Assembly (NCBI RefSeq): GCF_910592395.1 | Contig: NC_088313.1 | Coordinates: 17,872,437-17,936,436 of the forward strand | Reading direction: 5' to 3' | Length of the DNA stretch: 64,000 nucleotides | Origin: Lineus longissimus | Taxonomy: Eukaryota; Nemertea; Pilidiophora; Heteronemertea; Lineidae | Part shown: positions 1-31,603 of the stretch, piece after piece | Numbering within the stretch: position 1 is the stretch's first letter | How the letters are laid out: every line of letters begins with the position of its first letter | Position numbers and translations under genes: made by a program | The notes under the pieces: model-generated | The model's database searches: none | Told to the model about the DNA's origin: nothing | Seen by the model: the letters and a program-made list of their open reading frames with translations, nothing else

Positions 1-1075
1 CTCCATCTTGACTTGCAGCCTTGTACATTTCATCTGTAATTGCAAAAAAGGCACTCAAACATTTCTGAGTTTACAGTATTGGTCCCTCGAGTAATAAAAG
101 GTCGTTAATGAGATTCGCAATCTTTTTCATTCCCAAATGAAAAATCTTTCCCCATTTTCAAAATGCACATTAAGTCATGTTTCGAATCACAAATCCCATA
201 ATATGATGTCCTGCTTTGGGAAAAAATAAGCCAAAACACGTTTTTAAGGGTCATAAAATACTTCCGCACGTCACTTTCAACCTTTTGCTTCCCTGGGAAC
301 TTCAGTTGATGCTCTGAGATCAGGACACCTTGAACAGACAATGACATTTCTGGTCCACGGATTTTCCAAATTAGAAAGCTTCCACTGTATACTTTTACTT
401 AGTAGAAGTAACCAGAACTTTTTAAGAAGTGCTTTATGAGAAAATGACAATAGAATTTACTGTTGCCTCAGGCCAACGACTTTCATATCTTTCTCAAACT
501 ACCGGTATGTGCAAATCTATCACCAGAGATGGAACTAGGTCACTGCAAATCAACTACTCAGTAACAGTAGTTTCGCTATCGCCTAAAACACGGCAAAAAG
601 CCTACATCAAACTGATACCATTTTACCAACAACTAAACTGTGAAACTCAAACAAGCCTAACACCCAAAAGTCTAGAGAGCTTCTGTTTTACTATACTTTT
701 GAACAAAACTACACTCAGAACAATGTTAGGAAAATGAAGCCAAGAACGCAAAATTACAAAACAATACTGTTGCAAAGATTTAAGTGAAGGAATAAGACAA
801 GCGGGAGTGGTGTTGCAAAGAATGCAGTTGGCCCACAAGAAAACAAGTTTGCATCGCAAGCAGAGCTAGAAATGACCAGAAGAACTAGAAACTGCCCCTG
901 ACTGGTCGAATGCTGGGTGTGGAAAAAACCATGTTGATTGATCAACAATTCAAAGGGTTTTTCAATTATAAATGGAATGCCACTTGAAATACCATTGCAC
1001 TTGATGATTTTTGATTGAAAAACCGTTCAAAGTTTTCAACTTTATTTTTCACACCCAGGATAATAAAAAACTAAC
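1..1075. other. 3' flank or last intron of CtBP
   Basis: AT-rich sequence with no confident coding exon. On the minus strand a possible terminal exon lies at 901-866. It would follow an AG at 903-902, continue in phase 0 from the candidate exon at 1200-1076, and encode SGAVSSSSGHF before a TAG at 868-866. The acceptor context is ordinary and the peptide is too short to recognise. The real CtBP C-terminus may instead lie beyond the left edge of the window. Confidence 0.3.
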
Positions 1076-1200
1076 CTGGTCTTCCCAGGCATCAGGGGCT
1101 CTAGCAGCGGGTTCAGCACGTGCGGCCATGGTTCCCAAATAGTCCGAGAAGGGTCTCCCCAACGGAGTCGGACCCCCTTTCTTGTTACCACCTTCAGTCC
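1076..1200 (-). CDS. Candidate C-terminal tail exon of CtBP
   Basis: This 125-nt stretch is markedly richer in G+C than its surroundings. On the minus strand it has an AG acceptor at 1202-1201, preceded by a TACTAAAC branch-point-like word, and a GTTAGT donor from 1075. Its entry phase (two bases completing a codon) matches the phase-1 exit of the exon ending at 2830, and it stays open for 41 codons. The peptide contains TEGGNKKGGPTPLGRPF, then an Ala/Pro/Arg-rich run ending in WEDQ. It is low-complexity and looks disordered, as CtBP C-terminal tails usually are. I do not recognise it as a specific homologue. The phase match, splice sites and composition are observed; membership of CtBP is inferred. 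Confidence 0.5.
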
Positions 1201-2797
1201 CTTTTGGATATAAAAGAGGCCAAGTTTAGTAAGACATTTTATCTGATCAGCTTTAGAAGTGCTCAAAAGGGACAGGCAACTTAATATTCGTATGTGCACT
1301 TCACCAAACGAAACCCGACACAACGAAACGTGATAGTTGGGTTTTGCTTTAATCTCAGCACAAAATATACCTTGATATTTAGGGAGCAGAAAATGAACGA
1401 AACATAGAAAGATGTATCCATTTTGTTCAAGATTTCTTGAAAATCAACAGGTTTGATTCCTGTGTAAGCAGAAGTTGTCAAATAAACACACATTAACAAA
1501 TTCTATTGCATCAATTAAAAATCAATACAACATGCGAGGAAGGAAAAAGAATGACAAGCCCAGCCCAAAACTGAATTTCAAGTCAATCTTGACACCTTGA
1601 ACTGTTAAAAGCGTAAGTAGATTGGAACTACACAGCTTTATAATCAACTTTAGTCTCAGTGAGCATTCAAAACAATCCAGAGTCATCTGAGATAAATTTG
1701 TTTGGTGCCAAGACTTCTGCCTTTTGAACCGCTGATTAGAGTACCCGATCACATGGCAATATTTCAGCACAGAATTTGGTCAGTTGTGATTTATCTTGCT
1801 GGTATTTCACAGGTAAAAAGTAATTGGAACGATTTTACATGCAACCTACTGACTCTTTCAACAAGCATATCAGGAGACCAGAGGAAGCCAATGCACCAAA
1901 ACACACAACAAACGTGACACGGTCCGATGACCAATGGGAATTCAGATTCAAGCCAAGTATTTCACCACCCCACAGAATGAAACTTCAACAAACGTTGCAC
2001 AGGCCACTGAACGATATCGTTAAGTATGGTCATTTGAGAAATCCAACAACGAAATTCATGATGGTTCAGAGCCTTCAATACTCAACCTCTCTCATCTTTT
2101 CAGTGGTTCATTGATACGAATATTCCTACAGTGTAGCTCGTCCGCATCTCTGATGATAGTTTTGTACAACATGGCATGCATTCGGTAGGAAATAAGATAG
2201 TGAATAACAGGGCTAAATATGAGGCCCCACGCATATCAGCTTTATAGCTTCATTTTAGAATTTACATGTGTCAGCTCAACCTGCCGAAGAAAACACCGAG
2301 TATCTTTCATTCTTTGCATGCAGTTTGTGAATGAATTCACATACATTGAAAAAAATTGCATCGTAGAATTTCCAAGAAGATGACCTATCTTGGTTACATA
2401 TGTGGTACTGCAAATCCCTTAACTACATATGTGGAACATCCAATATGCATTACAGATTTGCCATTTGCACCGCGGAATGGTGTGAGTCGTATATCGACCT
2501 ATCTCACCTAACAGAGGTACCATTGAGTGACTTCCACAAGGAATTGGATCATCAGATTCTAGAATTCATATAAAGTCATTTACTTTGGAATGGATAAAAA
2601 AGCAGTCATTATTAGACTCACTTGGATAATTATTCGTGGAACTTGGGTGTGCTGATGATGCAGACCTTGTTCACATTTTGTGTTAAATTGATAACGCGCC
2701 CTGAGCAAAAAGGTACCAAAATTGTAAGAATACAAACAAAACTTATCTCCTTCTACTGCAGCCCCTTTCAAAAATGCTAAATTTTTCTACAAATCTA

Positions 2798-21265
<18,468 letters not shown>

Positions 21266-24030
21266 CTGAAAGAGACAAGGATCACAAATATTAGTGCAAG
21301 ACATATACGTGCACGCATGTATGTTGAATTTGCTTTGAAGAAACTGATCATGGACATCTACATGTAACACAAGGAAAGTCTCGAACACACTACACTTCCG
21401 CAGTTCTGGATTGCCATAAAAAAAGAACCCTCTGGCTTCATCATGAGATGACTCCAGAATGAACCATTTATTTTATATTGAGCAAAAAAAGTGTCTCATA
21501 TTTTATTGCAGGCTACTTTTTAGTCCAAAAGTACTGCCAACAACTACATAATTACATGTGCACATTGTTGTACATTGTACCGTTAGCAGAGCAATCATTT
21601 TTTAAATAGGGCAATAGGTTCCGCAACATCTTATAATAATATCAAATCAATAATGAGATTTCAAGGATACTGACTGGTCATTCCACTTCTAATCCATGCT
21701 GTTCCATTGGTATATTATTACACATTGATGCAGACCTAACCAATCATAACCAAACTAGTCGGAGGGCAAGAACATGTCCTTAGCAGTCTCAGAGTCAATG
21801 AGCATGGATGAGGGTGGTACTCACCAGCCTCACCTCACCTGCAATGCATGCACCACCTCAAATGGAAAGGACACTTTTTTAGTGAAAAAGAACTGGCCTC
21901 TCATTCATGACTCAAATATGTCCTCAGAAGTCAAGTGGACCCTAACATAGTATATTATATTACAGACATAATGGAAATTTCTGCATAATAAAGCCAATAC
22001 CAGCTAGACCTAGACCTATCAGTCCTTAAAACTGGTTTGGTGCTCATTTGCCAATTATACCATACAATAGCTCACAAACCAAGTAAATTCTCGACATGAC
22101 CAAGGGAGTAACAAAATCTTGAACAAGCTCAGAGTTTTATCTCATAGTGATAGCCACACATGAGTGCTATAAATAACCAAAATAAAATTTATTGATGCAA
22201 CAAATCTAAAGCTCTACAGACCCCAGTAAAGCTGAATAATATGATCTACATGTAGGACAATCAGTTCTGTCAATAATATCTATTGATAGCTCTGAAGTAT
22301 ACATGCACATCTTGCTTTATGCCGCCAGTCATCATTGCCACTTATTCAATGATAATATCATTCATTGTCTGCAGAATAAGTTTGAGATTCCAGACAGCAC
22401 AATTAAGGTCAAGGGCATGCAAAACTGCGCTGACTGTGCTATGTGTGGAAGCTTTTTTTAAACAAGTTGAAAATCAATTGAATGTGGTATCCGGTTGTGA
22501 TAAGCTTCCAGTCCATGTAGACTGTACTACGACTGGCACTACCGAAGGAATTCATCCAATAAGCAGTCTGCATTGTTCATTGCCAGTTCTAACACTTGCA
22601 GTAGGGGAAATGTGCATGTATGCCAGGCCCAGTGTAGTATTACATCAAGGTTGATTTTTTTTAATATGGACACAACTTGAAACAGGATTTCAGTAATTTC
22701 ACACTGGAGTCAAACATTAAGGTATAAAAAATGTACTAGTTTTAGGGGTTTCAAGACCTTGTCCGTCAAATTCAGTTTCAATGTATGATCTAAACTTGTC
22801 AATATTTCTAAAACAGGTGGCGACTTTGAAACCTTACTATCACAACATGTATTGATGTAAATGTTTGAATGATCATTGATTTTAATATATAAATGGTGAT
22901 TTTGTGTCCATAGTCATCCTCGTCAGCCGTTATTTACAAACTTGGTATTTATAGTATTTGTATATCAGTCCACACAATGGCAATGTTGAAATTAATATTT
23001 AATGCGTATTTCTGCAATTTCGACATTTTTAAATTCAATTACAAATTCAAAATTTTTAACGAAGAGTGTAGGCCTTTAATTCCAATTAAAAAGTGGCGAT
23101 ATTACGTACAATCTTCGCCACTGTTCAATGGATTTACAGTTGAATGCGATCAAACTAGGCCTACATCATTTCCGATCGGGGATTGTAAATTTTAGCCCGT
23201 AAAACATCCAAGAAATAACATTGCATATCCATCTTCACCAACACCGATGTAGATAACCGCCTCTATTCGATCAGAATAGATCATTTAGGCAGGCAAAACA
23301 GTCGCCGACATGTTATTTCAGCATGGCTTCTTTTGCAAGAACAAGAAAGAAGGGCAAGCAACGTTCGATTGCCGGATTGGTCTGGTTCGATAGGCAACAA
23401 AAATGCTGCAGCAATCATCCATGACAGAGTAAAATAGGCACATTTTCGGTGTGAAAATCGTGTTTGCTTGCTTTTAATTAGTGCCAGCATTTTCTCAGCA
23501 TTGTGAGGCGAATATAAATTTCTAATTGGGACATCACCAACTCAGTTTTTGTGAAGACACACGTTTATTGATTGTCCACCTTTGAAATCTTATCTGTGGA
23601 TTGGAACACCAAACAAAGGCGGCGGGCACCTCATGAAAACTTGCTGAACTCGGGTCCTTTTCGACCAGCATTAGTGATAAATCTGACGCCGTAAAAAGTA
23701 AAATTGATTCCCTTACTGTTTATTTTGATATTCCTTGATGATTTTTGCTATTTGTTGCCTTTGTAAGCGAAATTATTCCCCTAAAAAGCCGGTAAAATGT
23801 GGTCCAGGAGGCGATTTTCGGCGAGGCGAATCATCGAACTCACGCACATTCACGAACTCCGTGAACTAAAGAAAAAACTTATTAAGCAATGATTTTTAAT
23901 TTTCTTGATTAGAAAGTTAATGACTTAAGAAATAGCTCAAAACCTTTTAAATTATTTCAATTTTATTGCACTAAAGTAATATTTTTATTGAGTTTTTCCC
24001 GACAGCCAACACGAAATCGATGAAACGAAA
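21266..24030. promoter_or_regulatory. Intergenic region between divergent CtBP and MAEA
   Basis: This 2.8-kb stretch separates the CtBP THAP exon (minus) from the MAEA start (plus). It must contain the promoters of both genes and probably the CtBP 5' UTR exon. A minus-strand donor-like GTGAGT near 23855, just after a TTCACG...CGTGAA dyad, is one candidate for the end of that exon. The ORF at 22283-22654 has no recognisable content. A repeat copy lies at 23119-23196. Confidence 0.4.
23119..23196 (+). repeat. Repeat copy 1 of a MAEA-proximal element
   Basis: A stretch of about 75 bp beginning CACTGTTCAATGGATTTA and ending near GGGATTGTAAATTTTA. It matches 24461-24533 closely, apart from a few substitutions and a small insertion (GGCCTA). 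This copy lacks the inverted left end seen at copy 2. It lies 0.9 kb upstream of the MAEA start. Confidence 0.75.
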
Positions 24031-27000
24031 ATGGCGGACGTGAAGGCGCTGGAACATCCAACTCTCAAGGTTTTGATCGATTTATTCATAATCGACGGGG
24101 AAAATATGCTAATTAAGAAGCTAGGCGTTTAAATGAGATAACATGGTTTCGAATAAATATCGGTTTTATAGGGTTTCCGCCGCCGAGTTTGCTGAAAATT
24201 GACCCTCCGTTGCGATGTTTACATTCTTGGGAAGCCACCCCAATCACTGTACATGATGGCATGTACATGTACATGTACATGTACATGTACACTCCACAAT
24301 ACATTACTCATTGTTACTTCATTGTGCTCTCTTCGAGGTTCGATTTTACCCAATACCTGAAACTACACTTGGATCCTCAACTAGTAAAGTAAAATACGGA
24401 ACGAGTTTGCAATCCCCGATCAGTGATCACACCTCATCGGTTGACTAGTCTAACGAAGCACCACTGTTCAATGGATTTATAGTTGAATGCGATCAAACTA
24501 CGTCATTTCCGATCAGGGATTGTAAATTTTAACCTAAAATACAATACATCCCAACTTGTGAAAGACTATTTGTGCTCGAGTACACTCTACAGACTACATA
24601 CATGTACAGTCTACAATGGCAGTGCTAGTGCAGTGTCAAGAGACAGAGTGTCAGTGTACGTGACTGTGATAAAAACCCACGCCACAGCACAGGCACACAG
24701 CAGACAGTGTCAGTGAAGACACGCTGCAGATAGGGCAGAACGAGAGACATGTCTGGGCAAGGTAGTTTTGACATTGCACCTACCAACAACACTAACACTC
24801 ACAGCCTCGGTCACCACGCTCAGGGCCATGGACCCAAGGCCAAGTCCTACTCTCTGTGTCTTCTAGTAGGTTGTGCAATGAAGACTGCCAACATTGACTA
24901 CAGTTTAGCATGTCTTTGAGAGCCATTCTTTTACTAAAAATGTTCCAATTTAGGTTCCATACGAAGTATTGAACAAGAAGTTCCGCACTGCCCAGAAAAA
25001 TATTGACAGAGAAGTTGCCCATATTCAGACTGCAACCTGTGATTTGGAGAAGTGTCTTCAACAACAACCTTCTACTGGAGAAGTCAACAAAATGCTGGAT
25101 GGTGTGGTGGAAAAACTCACTTTGTTGAAGCGAAAGGTATAGCTTTGCCAAAGATCTTACCTTAACTATCGGTGCTTAGGATAACTTCATAATCACTTTC
25201 AATTATCTTGTCCTTCTATTGTTGATTGCTTTTTAATCTATAACTTCTCAAAACTAAATACAAATGTATATTATTTTAAACACTGATGCCTCCGATTTTG
25301 ACGGGTAACAACTACATGTAACTGGTTTAATTGAAAGTTTCTTTGAAATTGTACTCTTGAAATTTCAGGCTGAGGAGAGTGTGGCTGATGAAACTGAAGC
25401 TGCAAAGGCGTGCAAGAGAAGAGTGGACCACTTGAAAGAGTTTGAAAGGCTAAGTGTGACTGCCCAAAACCAGTGGAAGAAGAAACGCCTTGATCGAATG
25501 CTGGTGGACTACTTCCTGAGATCTGGCTACTACAATACTGCGCTGAAATTGGCTCAGGACTCAAGTATAGAGGTATGATGTAAGGCCTTTTCAGAACGTG
25601 TGATTTTCATCACACGTACATCTTTTTTGAATAACGCTGTCTTCCCATTTAGTTCTTTGATGACTTTAAACCTTACTGGAGGATGGTGGGCGCTGTTAAG
25701 GATGACTGCAACATTACCTACCTTCTTTTTGAAGTCTTAGGATTGTGATGTTGTAAATCATGAACGTTTCAAGCTTACATCAGTACATGATAGTTAACAT
25801 TCCCTTTTTAGGATCTGACCAACATCGAGCTGTTCCTGATCAGCAAGGAGGTGGAGGAATCCCTCATGACAAAGGAGACTGCGAAATGTCTCACCTGGTG
25901 TCATGACAACAAGTCAAAGCTTAGGAAATTAAAGGTATGCATTAAATATGAGCTTTGAATACAGTAATGTTAGATCATTCAAGCTGATTTCAACATTACT
26001 TGCCTTGGTATGAAGTTCAAAATAGCGTAGATACCAATCTGTCTTATGCCCTAATCATATGTTTATAGTACAACATCTATGTTTTGCAGGCTTCATTTCT
26101 GTTCCAGAGCTCTTTGGAGTTCAATCTGAGACAGCAAGAATTCATTGAATTGATCAGGTGCAACAAGAGAATGGATGCAGTCAGGTGAGCCGTTTCAGGT
26201 TTTTACTTGTCGCAACTCCAAGGCCTGCTCCTAGTGCAGTCTCCACATACCCTTGTAGAGATACATTCCAATTCAAGTCAGGTTTGTATTGTGTCTGTGG
26301 TGCCAGTTGGGCAATGGAAAACTTTACAATGAAGAAACACCTGACTTGCTGCATTAGACTATAAAGCCCTTTCATTTGCATCAGGTTATCTTGAGCTTTA
26401 ACCCTGTCAATCATGACTATTACTGGAGCAAACACCAGCGCAATGCATGGAGGACTCCTTCCTCTGATGTGTGACTGCAAAAAAGACAGGCCAGACCGAC
26501 ATTGCTTAGCCGAAGAAAATATGGGGAACAGATGCCAAAGCTAATTGAAGCAACCAGATTGTCAGTGCAGCCACCTGAATGTAGAAGAAAAATAAACTTT
26601 AAACAAGAAAAATCATTTTTCAGGCATGCTAGGAAATTCTTCACCAACTTAGAAGATAACCAGTTGTTTGATGTGCAAAGAGTGATGGGGTTATTAGCGT
26701 TTCCTAGTGATACAAATGTCTCCCCCTACAAGGTAAAGATATGTGCCCCATGTAACCATATCGGGTAGTTAGTCGCAATGTTTTACTTGCTTCGGATGCA
26801 TGGATGCATGCCACATTACATGAACTTACATGTTAGTAAATTGCCTCATGTTCTCTTGCTTTCAACTACATTTCCTGATTCTGGTAATCGTATTCTAAAT
26901 CTTAATTTTGTCTTTGAAGGAATTGCTAGACACGTCTCGTTGGGAATCTCTGGTGCAACAGTTCAGATATGAGAACTTCCGACTCCATCAGCTGAACACG

Positions 27001-27698
27001 TATTCTATCTTCGGTGTGTGCTTACAAGCTGGCCTGTCTGCTCTCAAAACGCCGTATCCTTTTGAAAATGAACATAAAAAGTTGAGTATAGTGTATTGTA
27101 ATTCAGTTGGCCCCAACTTGACCCCTGATAGTTGTAGGTCTCACATGCCCCAAGTTAATTTTAAACTTAAAGTCCCTGTATGTATTTCCTTGACTGTTTC
27201 CTCAGCCAATGCTACAAGAAGGATCAAGAAACTCGCAATCCTGACTGCCCAGTTTGTAGCAAGCACTTGAATGAGCTGGCCCGATCGCTTCCATTCTCCC
27301 ACTGTTCCCAATCAAGGCTGATCTGTGCAATGTCGGGCAAGTCTCTAAATGAACACAACCCACCTATGATGCTACCAAATGGATACGTCTATGGTTGTGA
27401 TGTAAGTATTCCGTATAATGTGGTCTTATCTTTTCTAGGTTGTCAAAGTTCTTGATAAGCTGTGGAAATAAAGGCCTTCTTCTCTATGCTATAATAACGG
27501 CTTCATATCAGCTGTTTTGGGACTTAAAATAATACACTGCATGCTATTCTAAACAGTCAATTTTTCAAGTTATTGATCAAAAACTTAATTTTTCAGGCTT
27601 TGTCGATCATGGCTGCCGAGAATGATGGCAAGGTGGTTTGTCCAAGGACAAAGGAGGTCTACACTCTCGACGAAGTCGACAAAGTGTTTGTGATGTGA
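24031..27698 (+). CDS. MAEA: MAEA, RING-type subunit of the GID/CTLH ubiquitin ligase
   Basis: MAEA (yeast Gid9 orthologue) pairs with RMND5 as the catalytic RING heterodimer of the GID/CTLH E3 complex. Exons: 24031-24069, 24954-25136, 25369-25572, 25812-25934, 26090-26184, 26624-26732, 26920-27053, 27206-27401 and 27597-27698. All junctions are GT-AG and in phase, giving 394 aa (human 396). The N-terminus ends HPTLK, followed by [21 protein letters not shown] LisH lies near 110-142 ([20 protein letters not shown]), then CTLH and CRA helices. The RING-like domain starts near residue 310 (PDCPVC), contains [13 protein letters not shown] and ends at [14 protein letters not shown]. The start is the ATG in AAAATGGCGG. 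The donors after exons 1 and 7 (GTTTTG, GTATCC) are weak but required by homology. Confidence 0.97.
24260..24292. repeat. ACATGT microsatellite
   Basis: A run of self-complementary GTACAT units in MAEA intron 1. Because the unit is palindromic, both strands read as alternating Met-Tyr, which creates small spurious ORFs in both directions. Confidence 0.9.
24405..24534 (+). mobile_element. MITE-like repeat copy 2 in MAEA intron 1
   Basis: The left end TTTGCAATCCCCGATCAG is an imperfect inverted match to the right end CGATCAGGGATTGTAAA. This leaves a body of about 130 bp, whose right two-thirds (24461-24533) repeat the sequence at 23119-23196. The inverted ends suggest a small non-autonomous element. 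The body has no coding content, and I cannot assign it to a superfamily. Confidence 0.5.
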
Positions 27699-29177
27699 TA
27701 TTTGACAATACTTGTTTTAATTTTTGAGAAGCTGTCAGTTCAGAGATGATAACTCTAGAAAATTGCTGTAATTTGCCCTTTTTTTCTTCTTTGGTTCATA
27801 AGGGTACTGTACACCGATTTTGTTGCATCGATTATGACTGCGATAAGAGATGGACCACAAGTTCGTTCACTTGGTCTCATTATGGATTGTCATTAGTTCT
27901 GGAAGTTAAAGTAGGAAACACTCCAGTTCATTGTGTGCATCACTGAGTTCCTGTGGAGAGGGCAGTTCTTTATTGCATGCCAAATGTTTGCTTTCTGACA
28001 TATATCAGCAGTTTCTCTACAGTAGTGCCAGTCTAACAGTACCTTGGGCTTCTATTAATTTAAGGCTCATTTAAAGGGAATTCCTTTTGATGTCGTAATT
28101 ATTTTTTTCACCCTTCTTTCTTGTCTATTCATAGACTTCAACTGGTGTCAAAATGATCCCAACTCATCCAACCCCATAGCAAAAATGAGTGTAAAGGTCC
28201 CTATGAACCAAAGAACTTTTTTAAATGGCTTTATATTCTGCTCATTGTTTTTCAGACTGGAGATACAATTTCCATATTGTTGTAGATTTTTCTGTGGGTG
28301 TTCCTGGCTTACTTAAAGAAAGCACATGAAAGGTTAATTTCTTAAACAAGGTCAATTCAAGTCAGCGATTTTCTGATTTACATTCCTACTCCCACTTTTG
28401 TGACAGTTTTAAAATTTTTGTTTTTTCTGGGGAAAAGTGTCCATGCAAGCTATCAGTTTGAAATGAACTGTTGAAGTGTCAATGGGGGAAGAGGACTTTT
28501 GATAAGTACCTTCGGATAGCACAGCTAGAAAGGTACCGTTTCACTGGTTGTACAAGCATTGTAACGACAACACCAACAGCTGATGACTTCATGTTGGCTG
28601 TTGTTAGTTTAAAAACGATTTGTAAAGCTTTGATATTGGCCATAAGTGAGATTTATGTAGACTGATCTTTCTTTTCTACCAGAGACACACCAAACATCAT
28701 TTGCTGCAATATATTGTGCAAAGGTTAAAGGGCATTGAAAATATGTGTTGTATCATCTGTAACTATTCATAGAACTAGACATTAGAATGATGGTGGCGCT
28801 AGTTTCAAAGTTTAATGTTCTTAGTATTAATGCATGAAGAGTAATGTTTTCAAGAGATTTAATACATGATATTCAGCAGATCTGAGTCAACGGTTAGAAT
28901 TAGAAATCAAGGTCTATCTGCAGAGAGTTCATCTTCAGTCCAGTAAGCCTAAACTTTTCCTTTTAGCGCTGATGATGCTTGGGACAGTATTCAATTTTTT
29001 TAAGGAAAGTTGGCCTGAAGGTTGTTGGGTATCAAGTTAAGTTGGACTACAAATGTCCAATTCTAGGAATTGTAACTGTTCTGTTGGATATTGGAGAAGA
29101 AATTAAAATCATTTTGTGCATTTTTTATGCGGTGGTTTTTTGATGAAAAGCATCAAAATACTCCTTTAAGTGTATTT

Positions 29178-29183
29178 AATAAA
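29178..29183 (+). terminator. Candidate MAEA polyadenylation signal
   Basis: A canonical AATAAA about 1.5 kb after the MAEA stop codon, followed by a T-rich stretch. It is the first exact match after the stop. It is unproven, and a second match lies at 29642-29647. Confidence 0.35.
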
Positions 29184-29717
29184 GATTTTTTATATGATAC
29201 ATCACTTTTGTATTTTTTTGCTATTTTTCTCAATTTTCCTCCGAATTTGCAAAGATGATGGGATTTTGCCTATTCGAGTTGACAGTGTGATTTTTGGAGT
29301 GACTGATCAACCGCTACCAGATTGGTTGAGGCTGACAACTCTGCAGGCCTGTGCTACAAACACGACCATATGGTGTTATCAAAGTCTGTGATGGCAGAGA
29401 GAATTTCCTTTTGTTTGCTTGGAGAATCGGTATCATACAGTCTAAAGGCATCAGTTTTCAGTTCTTTACTACCCTACTAGATAGCTCTGCCTGTTCTGTT
29501 GTGCCTCGCCAATACCAAGTACATGTACACATGAAGGTTGAGGCAGTACAGTTTCGTGTGTAGTAAGTGCTTGTATTTGATGGTGCTCGTTAAATGATTG
29601 TGATGTGCTTCATATGGCATTGTGAAAAATTTGTGATGTAGAATAAAGAGTGATGCTAAGTTATGTGCTGTGCAAAATAAGGTGATTCAATAACCATGGG
29701 GAACGTTGGATGCTCGA

Positions 29718-30250
29718 GTATTGTCACAATCCATATTTTGCCTCAAGGAAATGTGGGTTCCTTTGGACTGACATGATCTGCTTTGACTCAAGAGACACGT
29801 TGGTTGGCCCTGATGATGCGTCACGATCTTCCTTGCCACGTGGGTTCTCCCAAAATCTGCCAGGAGATATTGTCACAATCAGTTTTGCAAAAAGTAACTA
29901 GAGTGCTGTTACCATCCACTTTTTGCCTGGAGGAAGAGTGGGTTTCTGTGGACACGTACAACATTACACAATCTGCTTTGCCAACGAGGATGTGGGCTCC
30001 CTCAAGATACGGAGCAATCTTTCTATTTGCCTTGAGGACGCAGGTTCCCCTAAAGGGCTGCGCTACAACCCAAGTTCCTGTCATAGTTCACCCTGCCCGC
30101 AGCCATGAGGAAATTCGTCTCAAAGATTCTACTCAAGGCACTGTCACAATCCACTGTCTTTGCCAGTGTGGCTCTCTAGGAACTAAAATTCCTGGCTCTT
30201 CATGGAGTGAGACTCAAAACCGAGGTTCCTTTTACCTCATGTCTGTGCCG
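29718..30250. repeat. Cluster of degenerate repeats of about 45 bp
   Basis: At least five imperfect copies of a motif of the form CACAATCCA...TTTGCCT-(C/G)AGGA-GTGGGTTCC recur, at roughly 29722, 29868, 29912, 30010 and 30139. Some are joined in alternating order. The spacing is irregular, so this is not a clean tandem array. A 164-codon plus-strand frame across the cluster (29783-30277) follows from the repeats and resembles no protein I know. Confidence 0.55.
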
Positions 30251-31603
30251 GGGCAAGCAAAAGATCCCATCAAGTGAGAAACATGAGGAGCTTGCATAGA
30301 CTTCCCCTCCTTCGCCAAAAGGCCGTCGCATAATGGTCAATAACGACCCAGTACCAACCAGAACCAGAATGTAAATCAAGCCAAAATGGTAAAAGAAAGT
30401 AATAAGTACTGGTATTGTGTTTAAATCATTTTAATGCAATCTCACCGCATAGTGTGTATTCTAATACACCACTGAGCCTGGTATACAGGCAAAAATACAA
30501 GAGTATTGGACATGGCAGCTTCTGACAAAAGGATTTATCAATATAATCTTATACAATAACTTACACAAGGCAGTCACTGCCAGATGTCTTCAGGAGATGT
30601 ACCGTCACATTTGAGTAGGCAAAAGCACAAGTCTGCAAATTACACTTTTCAGCAGTCGAATAATGAGCAACTTCTAAAACTGTGACTGCATCTGATGAGA
30701 CGTCTTATGGTGAGGGGGATGTCCTCCGTCTTCAGTCCTGATAGGTTGGTTTATTTTTGGTGGAATATCCTCCAAAAGGAGACATTTTCATTTCGCCAGT
30801 AGGAAAGGAGGTCTATCACACAAAACAAGGCGATCTATATGCAGTTGCAGCACACTGACCAATATCTTATTATCTATCCATTGGCATTGATTATCTTAAC
30901 ACATCACTTACAACAACTAGTGTCTGAACTAAATGGCCAAAGAATGTTATCTTACTACAAAAGCCACCATGGTCAATACTGGTATCATAAAATAGATAAA
31001 TCTTATCACAGATATACGGGGTCGTCAAAATAGAAGACAAAATAGCTTTAAGCGAACAGATCTCAAAACAAATCAGTGAGTGATAAAAACTAAGTGCATA
31101 AAAAAATAATCTGTTCATCTAAAGACCATAATTCTACATCGACATTGGGCTTAATCTTGAAGCACCTTTCTGTGTTCAATTCAACAACACTTCACCCTGT
31201 TGAGCTTCAATAAAAATGAGCACAATTTGAATAACACTGCATATGCTCGGGTCTACAGATCAACCGTAACTGTTAACTACCAAGTCAAAGGAAATGGTTT
31301 CACCCAAAGTGTAATGAAGTTTACACAGCATTTCCAAAATCACTCGGATAGTGCTTGACCATCAGCAATAAACTGACGATTGCCATCATCACAGTTCACT
31401 ACAGGGTGCATCAATGAAAATGATACCCTTTAAAAATTTACTCAAGATGACAAATCAAGTAATGGTCACAGATGAAGGACTTTTCAGGCCTAGTTTAATA
31501 GTCAAATGGTGTCTTTACTTAAATTTAGATTCGTTTTGATACACTTTGTAACAAACTAATCACAATATTATCCAAAGACGGAATGTATCTAGTCTATGCT
31601 TCC

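Larger units (their letters stand above)
27699..31603. other. MAEA 3' flank and gap to the next gene
   Basis: No further exon is visible here. The MAEA 3' UTR probably runs into this region: the first canonical AATAAA after the stop is at 29178-29183 and another is at 29642-29647. A cluster of degenerate short repeats occupies 29718-30250. The remaining sequence to 31603 is AT-rich and featureless, and would include the 3' UTR of the minus-strand gene at 31604-35952. Confidence 0.6.

Noticed and set aside
24113-24392. ORFs on both strands with MYMYMYMY runs
   Set aside because: They arise from the self-complementary GTACAT microsatellite.
29783-30277. 164-codon plus-strand ORF after MAEA
   Set aside because: It is explained by the degenerate repeat cluster. 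No homology and no splice context.
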